Assembly: GCF_042664895.1 (NCBI RefSeq)
Contig: NZ_JBHTBQ010000027.1
Span: 114,758-178,757, forward strand
Length of the DNA stretch: 64,000 bases
Direction of reading: 5' to 3'
Origin: Iodobacter arcticus
GTDB taxonomy: Bacteria > Pseudomonadota > Gammaproteobacteria > Burkholderiales > Chitinibacteraceae
Numbering within the stretch: position 1 is the stretch's first letter; each line of letters starts with the position of its first letter. The position numbers and the translations under genes are program-made. This document shows positions 1-7,074 of the stretch, piece after piece. A model generated the notes under the pieces. That model saw nothing but the letters and a program-made list of their open reading frames with translations. It made no database searches and had not been told where the DNA came from.

Positions 1-1
1 C

Positions 2-160
2 TTCACTCATTTCCGCCTCACTATCACCCCACTGCCGGGCAGCGTCACCAGCCAAACCGCCATCACCCACGAAGATCATCTGGGCTGGTTTAGTAAAGCA
101 GAAGCGCTGGAATTAGGCCTGCCAACGCCGGTGAGAAAGCTGTTGATGAAGGGAAGGTAG
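2..160 (+). CDS. mutY: A/G-specific adenine glycosylase, C-terminal fragment
   Basis: Only the last 52 codons lie in the window; the gene begins upstream. MutY removes adenine mispaired with 8-oxoguanine in base excision repair. The fragment resembles the C-terminal NUDT1-like domain: an F-x-H-F-x-L beta strand near the start, then a 'GWF' segment and the closing 'GLPTPVRKLL' motif, which is typical of MutY ends and aligns with the 'aLP.P..kll' tail of the family. The TAG stop is at 158-160. A small hairpin repeat follows directly. The assignment rests on about 50 residues, so it is likely but not certain; another NUDIX-like domain is the alternative. Confidence 0.72.
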   Translation, partial: FTHFRLTITPLPGSVTSQTAITHEDHLGWFSKAEALELGLPTPVRKLLMKGR

Positions 161-171
161 GGCAGCTTAGC

Positions 172-193
172 GTGGGCACAAAAACGTGCCCGC
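172..193. repeat. Short GTGGGCAC hairpin repeat
   Basis: GTGGGCAC (172-179) faces GTGCCCGC (186-193) across a short A-rich loop, 11 bases after the mutY stop. The same design (GTGGGCAC, short loop, GTGCCCAC) recurs at 18955-18976 after argJ. It may act as a factor-independent 3' hairpin or be a member of a dispersed repeat family. Confidence 0.5.
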
Positions 194-210
194 GCTGAGC
201 ATTGTACTTC

Positions 211-325
211 TCCCCCCTTTGAAAAAGGGGGGTTAGGGGGGATTTGGCACGGCATATCATTAGAAAAAGGCAGCAAACAAAGCTAATTCAAATCCCCCTC
301 AATCCCCCTTTAACAAAGGGGGAAG
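211..325. repeat. Inverted pair of C/G-tract palindromic repeats
   Basis: Two copies of a CCCCCTTT-n-AAAGGGGG palindrome lie in opposite orientation. The left copy (211-247) reads C-tract, TTTGAAAAA, G-tract, TTAGGGGGGATTT; the right copy (291-325) reads AATCCCCCTCAATCCCCC, TTTAACAAA, G-tract. The same element pair recurs at 1803-1922. It matches the general form of REP-like intergenic palindromes. No protein is likely here, although short ORFs run across it. Confidence 0.75.
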
Positions 326-380
326 CTGCAGCTGAAGCACCACCTAAAGTTGTGTAGATACTTATGCACGCTAAGGCCAT

Positions 381-441
381 CGTAGGGCGGGTGCAACCCA
401 CATATTTTCAACATGGCTCGCGGATTGCACCCGCCCTACAA
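381..441. repeat. GTAGGGCGGGTGCAA palindromic intergenic repeat, copy 1
   Basis: A perfect terminal inverted repeat: GTAGGGCGGGTGCAA at 382-396 and its reverse complement ending at 439, separated by a short AT-containing centre. Related copies occur at 1627-1685 and 33301-33368. It sits just 3' of rarD (minus strand). A MITE or REP/BIME-like element is the likely identity. Confidence 0.75.
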
Positions 442-452
442 ATGACGCAATA

Positions 453-1361
453 TCACGCCGCTTGATCAGCCAAGCGGGTCGACTTCCAATAGCTCATCAA
501 ACCCGCTGCAGAATAAATAATCAGCGCGGCCCAGATCAGTGAAAAGCCAATCATACGATCCGTGCCAAAAGGCTCTTGATACAGCCATACCCCCAACAAT
601 AATTGCAAGCTAGGGCCGATATATTGGATGACGCCCACGGTAGCCAGCTTCAGCGTTCTGGCACCTGAGGCAAACATCAACAACGGTAGGGCCGTCACAA
701 CACCTGCGCCCATTAATAAAAGATCGGTATTAAAACTGATATTGCCTAGTGCGCCCTGCCCCTGTGAGTGAAACCAAAGCAAAGCCGCCAATGCAAAGGG
801 GGTCATTAAGAAAGTTTCTAATGCTAACCCCTCTAAAGAAGGCAAGCTGGCTCTTTTACGCAGCAAACCATACACGCCAAAACTCAAACCCAAGCACAGC
901 GCAATCCACGGCAACGTGCCTGCGGCAATGGTAATCCACAGCACGCCTATCGCAGCAAGGCCTACGGCAAAGCTTTGCGAGCGGCTAAGCTGTTCACCCA
1001 AAAACAATCTGCCTAGCAAAACATTAATCAACGGATTAATAAAATAACCCAAGCTGGCATCCACCACTCTGTTCTCGTTCACCGCCCAGATATACAACAA
1101 CCAATTCACCGACAATAGAAAAGAAGACAGCGCAAATACACCCAGCACGCGGGGATTTTTAATACTTGGTAGCAGCCAGCTCCAGTTCTTTTGCAGCATC
1201 AAAATCACCGCCACAAAAACCCCAGACCACACAATACGGTGCGAGATAATCTGCAAGGCATCAATGCCATGCAAAGATTTCCAATAAAGCGGAAACAAGC
1301 CCCAAATAATAAAGGCCAGCACAGTAAACAAAACACCGCGTGAAGTATTGGGAGTAGACAT
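453..1361 (-). CDS. rarD: RarD-type EamA-family membrane transporter
   Basis: A 302-residue protein of about ten hydrophobic segments, the usual size for RarD (around 300). The N-terminus (MSTPNTSRGVLFTVLAFIIW) leads into 'GLFPLYWK', and 'ISHRIVWS' follows, both typical of the RarD branch of the drug/metabolite transporter superfamily. The family is named for chloramphenicol sensitivity in E. coli and Pseudomonas, but its substrate is poorly known. The protein acts in the inner membrane. It is transcribed alone, convergent with the mutY fragment across two repeat elements. Family assignment is firm; function beyond 'exporter' is not known. Confidence 0.88.
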   Translation of the reverse strand: MSTPNTSRGVLFTVLAFIIWGLFPLYWKSLHGIDALQIISHRIVWSGVFVAVILMLQKNWSWLLPSIKNPRVLGVFALSSFLLSVNWLLYIWAVNENRVVDASLGYFINPLINVLLGRLFLGEQLSRSQSFAVGLAAIGVLWITIAAGTLPWIALCLGLSFGVYGLLRKRASLPSLEGLALETFLMTPFALAALLWFHSQGQGALGNISFNTDLLLMGAGVVTALPLLMFASGARTLKLATVGVIQYIGPSLQLLLGVWLYQEPFGTDRMIGFSLIWAALIIYSAAGLMSYWKSTRLADQAA

Positions 1362-1476
1362 AGAAAAACCAGAGAAAAGAGCCAGAACTGCAGCAAAGAG
1401 CTACTTTAATAGATATAGGATTGCTTACTCAAGAATAATTGCGCAACAAACTGTAGCTTTAAAGATTTAAAACCTA

Positions 1477-2016
1477 AGATCTGCAGACACAAAGATCAAT
1501 GAGAACACAGAGCACACAGAGAAAACCTAAGGCAAGCTTGAGTCCTGTTTGTCTGCGCCCCTTCATACCCCACAATCTAGCCAGATGTCATGGTGCTACC
1601 CGCACAATGGCAAGTATTGAATCATCGTAGGGCGGGTGCAACCCGCGTACTTTTCAGCTTTGCTCGCGGCGTGCACCCGCCCTGCGAGTAACATTTCACT
1701 TGAGTTGATAGGATTAATGCGTGCCCCTTGCCTGGAAGACCCACACAGAATAAATACGCCACCCATAGTTTTAATGCCGTTCACTTAAGGTATTGGTTTT
1801 GCTTCCCCCTTAGAAAAAGGGGGCTGAGGGGGCCCGAGGGGGATTTGCCTTGAGTTTTTTGCTTATTTTAAGCCCAACATCAACTGCAAATCCCCCTAGC
1901 CCCCCTTTACAAAGGGGGGAACTCAAACAAAACCGCTTAAGTGAACGGCATTACACCCATAGTTTGGTTTTCTCTGTGTTCTCCGTGATCTTTATTAGCT
2001 CTGTGTCTACAGATCT
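1477..2016. repeat. Nested (three-level) inverted-repeat island
   Basis: Three inverted repeats lie inside one another. The outer arms, 1477-1527 and 1966-2016, are imperfect complements beginning AGATCT and ending GGTTTTCTCTGTG on the other arm, rich in 'CTCTGTG' words. The middle arms, 1773-1789 and 1936-1952, are a perfect 17-base pair (AATGCCGTTCACTTAAG). The inner pair, 1803-1845 and 1887-1922, is the C/G-tract element also seen at 211-325. A fourth palindrome (1627-1685) sits between the outer and middle left arms. No convincing protein is encoded in this 760-base gap. Confidence 0.7.
1627..1685. repeat. GTAGGGCGGGTGCA palindromic repeat, copy 2
   Basis: GTAGGGCGGGTGCAACCCGC at the left and GTGCACCCGCCCTGC at the right form a hairpin. 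It is closely similar to 381-441, including the 'TTTTCA..nn..GCTCGCGG' centre, so the whole unit, not only the arms, is repeated. Confidence 0.75.
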
Positions 2017-2124
2017 TTTTGCCCTTAGTAATCCACATCGATGACGAGCCGCTGGCGGGTTACAATGGCGGGTTGTGGCGGCCCCCTATTCTGGCTGCCG
2101 TTTTACCCCTATCTGGATCTTGTT

Positions 2125-4026
2125 ATGCTAACGCCCCGCGTGCTGTCTGTTATCCCGCCGATGACTCAGCTCAATACTCCCTACCCTTCCACCGCCTATA
2201 TCACCGGTTTTTTACGCTCAAGAAATATCGATGCGGTGCAGGAAGACTTAGCGCTGGCGCTGGTACTCAAGTTGTTTTCTAAGGCAGGCCTGCTGGCTGT
2301 TAAAGCCTGTATTGACGCCTTGCCCGAGCATCAACGCACTTTTCAGGTGCAGGCATTTGTTGACCAGTTTGATCTCTACCTTGCCACCATCAGCCCCGCC
2401 ATTGCCTTTTTGCAAGGCAAGGATTCCACCGTGGGCCACCGTATTTGCTCGCGGCAGTTTCTGCCCGAGGGTTCGCGTTTTGAATCGCTAGATGTGTATG
2501 TGGACGACGAAGGTGGAGACCCTCTGGCATGGGCCTTTGGCGCGCTGGGCATGCAAGATAGAGCACGGCATTTAGCGACGCTTTATCTAAACGATATTTC
2601 AGATGTGCTGCGCGATGCGGTCGACCCGCGTTTTGAATTTGTGCGCTATGCAGAATCGCTCGCATCCAGCCAACCGAGCTTTGATCCGCTGGCGCAAGCC
2701 TTGGACGCGCCGCTGAATTTGGTCGATACCACGCTGCTGGAACTTACGCTGGCATCGATTAAAAAGCACGCCCCTACCATTGTTTTGGTGTCTGTGCCCT
2801 TCCCCGGCGCGGTATACGCGGCATTCAGAATTGCCCAGGCGATTAAGGCACATGATCCAAGCATCGTGCTGGCGCTGGGTGGTGGCTTTGTGAATACCGA
2901 GCTGCGCGAGATGTCTGACCCGCGCGTATTTGATTATTTTGATTATGTAACGCTAGATGATGGCGAACGACCACTGTTGGCGCTGCTCGATCATCTAGCA
3001 GGCAAACGAAGCCAGCAGCGCCTGGTGCGCACCTTTGTCAGAAACGATGGGGCAGTCAAATATATTAACTTTGTAGAGCCAGATATCGCCTTTGCCGAAG
3101 TCGGAACCCCAACGTGGGATGGCTTGCCAATTGATCGTTACTTATCTCTCCTAGATATGCTGAACCCCATGCACAGGCTGTGGTCAGATGGGCGCTGGAA
3201 TAAGCTGACGGTGGCGCATGGTTGCTACTGGAAAAAATGCAGCTTTTGCGATGTCAGCCTCGACTATATATCCCGCTACGACGGCGCATCGGCGGCTACC
3301 CTCGTCGATCGTATCGAAGAAATTATTGCTGAAACCGGCCAGACCGGCTTTCACTTTGTTGACGAAGCTGCCCCGCCTAAAGCACTGAAAACACTGGCGG
3401 CAGAATTACAAAAGCGCAATTTGGCGATTTCTTGGTGGGGCAATATCCGCTTTGAAAAATCATTCAGCGCCGAGCTGTGCCAATCGCTTGCCGATAGCGG
3501 CTGTATCGCCATCTCTGGCGGGCTGGAAGTCGCCTCAGATCGATTGCTGACGCTGATGAAAAAAGGCGTTTCCATCGATCAAGTCGCCCGAGTCACCCGC
3601 TCGTTTACCGACGCCGGTATTCTGGTGCACGCTTACCTGATGTATGGCTTCCCCACGCAAACCGTGCAAGATACCGTCGATGCGCTGGAATACGTGCGTC
3701 AGCTGTTTGCTGAGGGCTGCATCCAATCCGGCTTCTTCCACCGCTTTGCCTGCACCGTGCACTCGCCAGTGGGCCAAAACCCGGAAGAATACGGCATCAC
3801 CCTGCTGCCGCTACCCGAAGTGACATTCGCTAAAAATGATGTGGGATTTATCGACCCAACCGGGGTCGACCACGACGCCCTTGGCGTAGCGCTGAATAAA
3901 GCGCTGTACAACTATATGCACGGCATTGGTCTGGACGATGATGTACGGGTATGGTTCAGCGGAAAAGTGCCACGCACCACCGTGCCGAGAAATAAGATTG
4001 CAAGGGCGTTGGCGGGGAAAGGCTAG
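2125..4026 (+). CDS. Radical SAM protein with N-terminal B12-binding-like region
   Basis: From the ATG at 2125 the protein has 633 residues; an in-frame ATG at 2041 would add 28 that look non-homologous. Neither start has a clear Shine-Dalgarno site. 'SVIPPMTQLNTPYPS' is like the opening of B12-binding-type radical SAM enzymes (COG1032), and residues about 230-310 carry 'LALGGGFVNTEL', as in the Rossmann part of that fold, but no DxHxxG cobalamin motif is visible. The cluster cysteines are C367, C372 and C375 ('GCYWKKCSFCD'), a CX4CX2C spacing rather than the usual CX3CX2C. 'HFVDEAAPP', 'WWGNIRFEK' and 'SGGLEVASDRLLTLMKKG' fit a radical SAM barrel. The substrate is unknown. The gene stands alone between a repeat island and a toxin-antitoxin module. 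Confidence 0.85.
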   Translation: MLTPRVLSVIPPMTQLNTPYPSTAYITGFLRSRNIDAVQEDLALALVLKLFSKAGLLAVKACIDALPEHQRTFQVQAFVDQFDLYLATISPAIAFLQGKDSTVGHRICSRQFLPEGSRFESLDVYVDDEGGDPLAWAFGALGMQDRARHLATLYLNDISDVLRDAVDPRFEFVRYAESLASSQPSFDPLAQALDAPLNLVDTTLLELTLASIKKHAPTIVLVSVPFPGAVYAAFRIAQAIKAHDPSIVLALGGGFVNTELREMSDPRVFDYFDYVTLDDGERPLLALLDHLAGKRSQQRLVRTFVRNDGAVKYINFVEPDIAFAEVGTPTWDGLPIDRYLSLLDMLNPMHRLWSDGRWNKLTVAHGCYWKKCSFCDVSLDYISRYDGASAATLVDRIEEIIAETGQTGFHFVDEAAPPKALKTLAAELQKRNLAISWWGNIRFEKSFSAELCQSLADSGCIAISGGLEVASDRLLTLMKKGVSIDQVARVTRSFTDAGILVHAYLMYGFPTQTVQDTVDALEYVRQLFAEGCIQSGFFHRFACTVHSPVGQNPEEYGITLLPLPEVTFAKNDVGFIDPTGVDHDALGVALNKALYNYMHGIGLDDDVRVWFSGKVPRTTVPRNKIARALAGKG

Positions 4027-4174
4027 GCACATGCACGTGTAGGCGTCAATCAAGCTTCTAAGCGGTAAACCTTGCTTAGAAGCTTATTGCGCCGGATATT
4101 GCACACCACATCGGCGCATATTCCTTTAAAAAACAATATGTTCACCTTGCACTGATTTTACTTCTGCGCCATGA

Positions 4175-4199
4175 TGTACTATCTTTTGTACATAGATAG
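4175..4199. promoter_or_regulatory. Candidate YefM operator
   Basis: TGTACT (4175-4180) and TGTACA (4187-4192) are spaced 12 bases apart, one helical turn, and a CTATCT/AGATAG dyad (4179-4184, 4194-4199) overlaps them. YefM/YefM-YoeB autorepressors are known to bind TGTACA palindromes near their promoter, so this site 18 bases before the yefM start is a good operator candidate. Confidence 0.55.
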
Positions 4200-4216
4200 C
4201 AAGCTCAGGAAACATC

Positions 4217-4474
4217 ATGCACGCCCTCACCTACAGCTACACCCGCCAACATCTCGCTGACGTCATGCGCCAAGTCAACGATGACCGCAGCCCCGTTGTT
4301 GTGACTACACAGCGCGGCAAACCTGTGGTGATCATGGCACTGGAAGACTACGAAGCCATGGAAGAAACCGCCTATCTAGCACGCAGCCCCGCCAATGCTC
4401 AGCGTCTCAACGAATCCATTACACGGATTCGGTCAGGAATCAGCCAAGAGCGGAATCTGCTTGATGCAGATTAG
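4217..4474 (+). CDS. yefM: YefM antitoxin (Phd/YefM family)
   Basis: An 85-residue antitoxin that neutralises YoeB and autorepresses the operon. The sequence shows the classic Phd/YefM fold signature: 'YSYTRQHLADVMRQVNDD' (dimerisation and DNA binding), then 'PVVVTTQRGKPVVIMALEDYEAMEETAYL'. The C-terminal segment is variable and charged, as expected for the toxin-wrapping tail. AGGAAA precedes the ATG. It overlaps yoeB by 11 bases, which suggests translational coupling. A candidate TGTACA operator lies just upstream. Confidence 0.93.
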   Translation: MHALTYSYTRQHLADVMRQVNDDRSPVVVTTQRGKPVVIMALEDYEAMEETAYLARSPANAQRLNESITRIRSGISQERNLLDAD

Positions 4475-4718
4475 GTGGGATGAAGCCACATGGGATGATT
4501 ATCTGTACTGGCAAAGCACGGATAAAGCGATACTCAAACGAATTAACCTACTGATCAAAGAAACCCAACGCCAACCCTTTGCGGGTATAGGCAAACCAGA
4601 GCCGCTAAAACACCAATACAGCGGCTTTTGGTCACGCCGCATCACTGACGAGCATCGGCTGGTTTATTGCATACACAATGAAGCTTTGGTGATTGCGCAG
4701 TGCCGTTATCATTACTAA
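4464..4718 (+). CDS. yoeB: YoeB toxin (RelE-superfamily mRNA interferase)
   Basis: I place the start at the ATG at 4464, giving 84 residues, exactly the size of E. coli YoeB; longer readings only extend back into yefM. YoeB cuts mRNA in the ribosomal A site. Visible family features are 'WDEATWDDYLYWQSTD', 'RINLLIKETQRQPF', 'GKPEPLKHQYSGFWSRRI', 'DEHRLVY' and the terminal 'CRYHY'. The E, R, H and Y residues in these motifs correspond to the catalytic set described for YoeB. All key positions look intact, so the toxin is probably functional. Confidence 0.94.
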   Translation: MQIRWDEATWDDYLYWQSTDKAILKRINLLIKETQRQPFAGIGKPEPLKHQYSGFWSRRITDEHRLVYCIHNEALVIAQCRYHY

Positions 4719-4793
4719 TTAACGCCACCACAGACGCAATCCCCAGACATGCAACAAGCCAGCACTCGCAGGCTTCTGTAATCACATGATCTC

Positions 4794-5069
4794 TTAGCTA
4801 TTTAAGCGCTTTAAATCGCGGTAATAGTTTTCATGCGTCCCCAAGGCCAGAAGCAATAAATCCTCCCCACTTACGCTGTAGGACAAGAGCGTTTCTTGGC
4901 GGTTTATTTTAAATTTATACACAAACACACCCAGTAAATCGCCCTTCTTCGCCTCCCCCACACTAGGGTCGGCCACAATAGCCCGCACAGCATCGTCCAA
5001 GCTGGCTTTCTCTTGAGCGTGTAATTTTTTAGCGACTTTATCAAACGTCAGGGCCGTGCGAATACGCAT
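4794..5069 (-). CDS. RelE/ParE-superfamily toxin
   Basis: A 91-residue protein with the RelE/ParE-like pattern: 'LTFDKVAKKL', 'LDDAVRAIVADPSVGEAKKG', 'GVFVYKFKI', 'ETLLSYSV' and the tail 'GTHENYYRDLKRL'. That tail matches the group of RelE-like toxins paired with ParD-like (PF11903) antitoxins. It follows the antitoxin with a 5-base gap on the same strand and would be co-translated. Cutting ribosome-bound mRNA is the expected activity, but a gyrase-directed ParE role cannot be excluded from sequence alone. Confidence 0.8.
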   Translation of the reverse strand: MRIRTALTFDKVAKKLHAQEKASLDDAVRAIVADPSVGEAKKGDLLGVFVYKFKINRQETLLSYSVSGEDLLLLALGTHENYYRDLKRLNS

Positions 5070-5074
5070 CCTTA

Positions 5075-5296
5075 CTAAACCCCGAATTGATATTCAGCAG
5101 TCTGCCCAGCTTCAGCTTGCGCTTTGCCAAGCAATGTTTCTTGAATAAACGGTAGCGGCAAATCAGGGTTTTCTTCCACCATCTTGCCCAAGCGCGCCCA
5201 ATACTCAATCTGCTTAGGCACAGAGCGATGCATAACTATGGCATGCGCCCGCGCCAAATCGACCAGTTCATCCGATAACTTCAATGCAATGGACAT
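5075..5296 (-). CDS. ParD-like antitoxin
   Basis: I choose the ATG at 5296 because AGGAGT sits just upstream, giving 73 residues ('MSIALKLSDELVDLARAHA'). An upstream in-frame ATG lacks such a site. The pattern 'RSVPKQIEYWARLGKM' resembles a ribbon-helix-helix DNA-binding segment of the 'ParD-like antitoxin' family (PF11903). The C-terminal part probably binds the downstream RelE-like toxin. The gene is the first of a two-gene minus-strand operon back to back (convergent) with yefM-yoeB. Confidence 0.78.
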   Translation of the reverse strand: MSIALKLSDELVDLARAHAIVMHRSVPKQIEYWARLGKMVEENPDLPLPFIQETLLGKAQAEAGQTAEYQFGV

Positions 5297-5381
5297 GTCA
5301 CTACTCCTATGTAGATTGGTCTTATAATGGCGCAAAAAGAAACCTTTTGCAACCCATCACAAGCATTTGCTCTTGCCTTAA

Positions 5382-5415
5382 AGTCAAAAAGCCAGCATCG
5401 GCTGGCTTTTTGACT
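5382..5415 (-). terminator. Intrinsic terminator after the oxygenase/cyclase unit
   Basis: A perfect 15-base-pair stem, AGTCAAAAAGCCAGC and its complement, with an ATCG loop. On the minus strand it follows the three-gene unit ending at 5666 and precedes the ParD/RelE promoter region, so it would insulate them. It is symmetrical and could also act on the plus strand. Confidence 0.7.
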
Positions 5416-5529
5416 AGATTTTTGTAGAGCTATGAGCGAAAAACTAGAAACAATGGGAGCTGGTCTTTTTTGATTCAAAATGAAAGACCTGAAACTAAGG
5501 GTGAAAACATAACAAAAAAGCTGCTTTTC

Positions 5530-5598
5530 ATAGGGTGTGCAAGTCGTTTTTCTTGTGCACCGCTTTCTGCGCTCCGACTGCGTCGTTGTACACCCTAT
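5530..5598. repeat. Palindromic element with ATAGGGTGT ends
   Basis: Terminal arms ATAGGGTGTGCAA (from 5530) and TTGTACACCCTAT (5586-5598) are near-perfect inverted repeats around a GC-rich centre that itself folds. A short ORF crosses it but has no sign of selection. A MITE-like or REP-like element is likely; this family is different from the GTAGGGCGGG repeats. Confidence 0.6.
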
Positions 5599-5665
5599 AA
5601 AAAAACCGATTCACTATTAATGATTAAATCAAGCCTGGCCTCTTTAATTCAAGTCATAAAACCAT

Positions 5666-6328
5666 TCATAAACCAACTAATTGCCTCATGATTTTCCTAG
5701 CTTGCATTTGAATCACCCCAACAAAACCAAGTTGTTCTTGATAGATTAATAGCCGTTCATTTGCAAAAGACTGCAAAACTTCTTGCTGCAAGTGCAGATC
5801 ATTACCCACGCGTAAAAGATTTAATTTTGCCTGATTCACTGCTTGACTCATCAATCCGTGACTTCTCCCATAGTCATATATAGCTTGTTGAAGCTCAGGA
5901 AAATAAAGGCCCGCAATAACTTCTAGCCGAGGCAGAGGGGATTGGCTGATATTATTTCTATTGTCATAAAGTCTGGTATTACAATCTAATTCCTGCCAAG
6001 CCTGTACTTCATGAACAGCGTGCAAAAGCTCCTCTAATTTGATACGACGTAAAGTTTTCTGCTCACGAGTTGCCCAATCAGCATGAGCCACACTAGCTTT
6101 TACTTCTTCAGCAACAACAGTGGTTGCCTTTACTTGAGTTAATAAAAAATCAAAGTCAGATTTAGTAGCCAATGCTTCACCACGTTTTTTCGCATAAGAC
6201 CCAAAATAAGAACCTGTAAAACCAACAACTAGAGCTATTGCTGCCATCGATAAATAGACTGGCCACAGTGCGTAAAATTGCTCTCTCAAAAGTTGATTGG
6301 CCAGCTCACGAAGAAGAGCTTCTGACAT
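5666..6328 (-). CDS. Membrane-anchored protein of unknown function
   Basis: A 220-residue protein I do not recognise. GGAGGGG lies 6-7 bases before the ATG. One hydrophobic segment (about residues 22-44, 'YLSMAAIALVVGFTGSYFGS') follows a short N-terminal stretch, and a basic 'YAKKRGE' then suggests that the C-terminal bulk is cytoplasmic. The rest is helical, charged and possibly coiled ('EQKTLRRIKLEELLHAVHEVQ'). It lies 53 bases downstream of the terpene-cyclase-like gene on the same strand, so co-transcription is plausible but a shared role is only a guess. Confidence 0.6.
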   Translation of the reverse strand: MSEALLRELANQLLREQFYALWPVYLSMAAIALVVGFTGSYFGSYAKKRGEALATKSDFDFLLTQVKATTVVAEEVKASVAHADWATREQKTLRRIKLEELLHAVHEVQAWQELDCNTRLYDNRNNISQSPLPRLEVIAGLYFPELQQAIYDYGRSHGLMSQAVNQAKLNLLRVGNDLHLQQEVLQSFANERLLIYQEQLGFVGVIQMQARKIMRQLVGL

Positions 6329-6381
6329 TTTAAATCCCCTCCTAATCCGTCAAACTACTAATGGCCTTACTCCACTCATCC

Positions 6382-7074
6382 CTACCTCTTCCTCACCCCC
6401 AACAAATACCCACAATACCCCAAGTCCAATAATGTCGAGGCCACAGCTAGGGTTAAGATAAAGTAATCATGAGGGTAATGCAGATACATAAATACAGAAA
6501 CCAAGCCCGTCCCCAAAGTACGCGTCCAAGCAATCGCCCATGCATAGCCAATGGTGGAGGGTTGTTGTACCAATAGAATTAAGCAAAGCAGGCTGATAAT
6601 AAATTGGCAGATATAGGCAGAGCGTGCGCCGATAGGCGTTTCAATACCGGAAAGCGCCATGCTCCAATACAGCAAAATAAAGAAAACCACGCTGCCCCAC
6701 ACAATCGGCTGGTAATAGCGCTTAAACAGGGGCGTAGTAAATTGGCCTAGCCCTAGCTTTAATACTTGCCAAAAAATAAACAAATCAAAAAACAGCCACG
6801 CCCGGTAGGTCCAGACTAAAAATAAACCCATATCGGTGCGCAATATAACGCCCCATACAAATTCCCAAGCTAAATTACTTGCTGCGGCAATCACCGCCAT
6901 TTCAACGCATTGATGCCGTTTGGCCTGTAATAAAATTAATATATAAGCCACTACCCACAGCAGGCAACCAAGGGCAAATAAAGTGAGCTGTACGGGGGTA
7001 TATAAGCTGCCGTCTACACTCACGGTATTGAGCCAGGCATCGGGATTATTGATGCCGCTTGCAACTAAAATCAC
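6382..7074 (-). CDS. Pyr4/PaxB-like integral membrane terpene cyclase homologue
   Basis: A 230-residue protein with about seven hydrophobic segments. 'ASNLAWEFVWG' places a glutamate at residue 71, and 'TLLDLGYCGYL' places an aspartate at 217. In fungal Pyr4-type meroterpenoid cyclases an early Glu (E63 in Pyr4) in an N-L-A-W-E context and a late Asp (D218) are the essential acids, and length and spacing agree. The start is GTG at 7074, overlapping the stop of the preceding oxygenase gene in a GTGA with AGGAGT just upstream, so translation is coupled. The expected role is proton-triggered cyclisation of a prenyl chain in the membrane. Substrate and product are unknown, and the assignment is from motif and topology only. 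Confidence 0.68.
   Translation of the reverse strand: MILVASGINNPDAWLNTVSVDGSLYTPVQLTLFALGCLLWVVAYILILLQAKRHQCVEMAVIAAASNLAWEFVWGVILRTDMGLFLVWTYRAWLFFDLFIFWQVLKLGLGQFTTPLFKRYYQPIVWGSVVFFILLYWSMALSGIETPIGARSAYICQFIISLLCLILLVQQPSTIGYAWAIAWTRTLGTGLVSVFMYLHYPHDYFILTLAVASTLLDLGYCGYLLGVRKR

Noticed and set aside
76..276. A 66-codon minus-strand ORF over mutY and the first repeat
   Set aside because: Its sequence is made by the mutY reading frame and the C/G-tract palindromes; no ribosome site or family resemblance.
5470..5691. A 73-codon plus-strand ORF
   Set aside because: It runs through the ATAGGGTGT palindrome, and its codons mirror the repeat; no recognisable protein.
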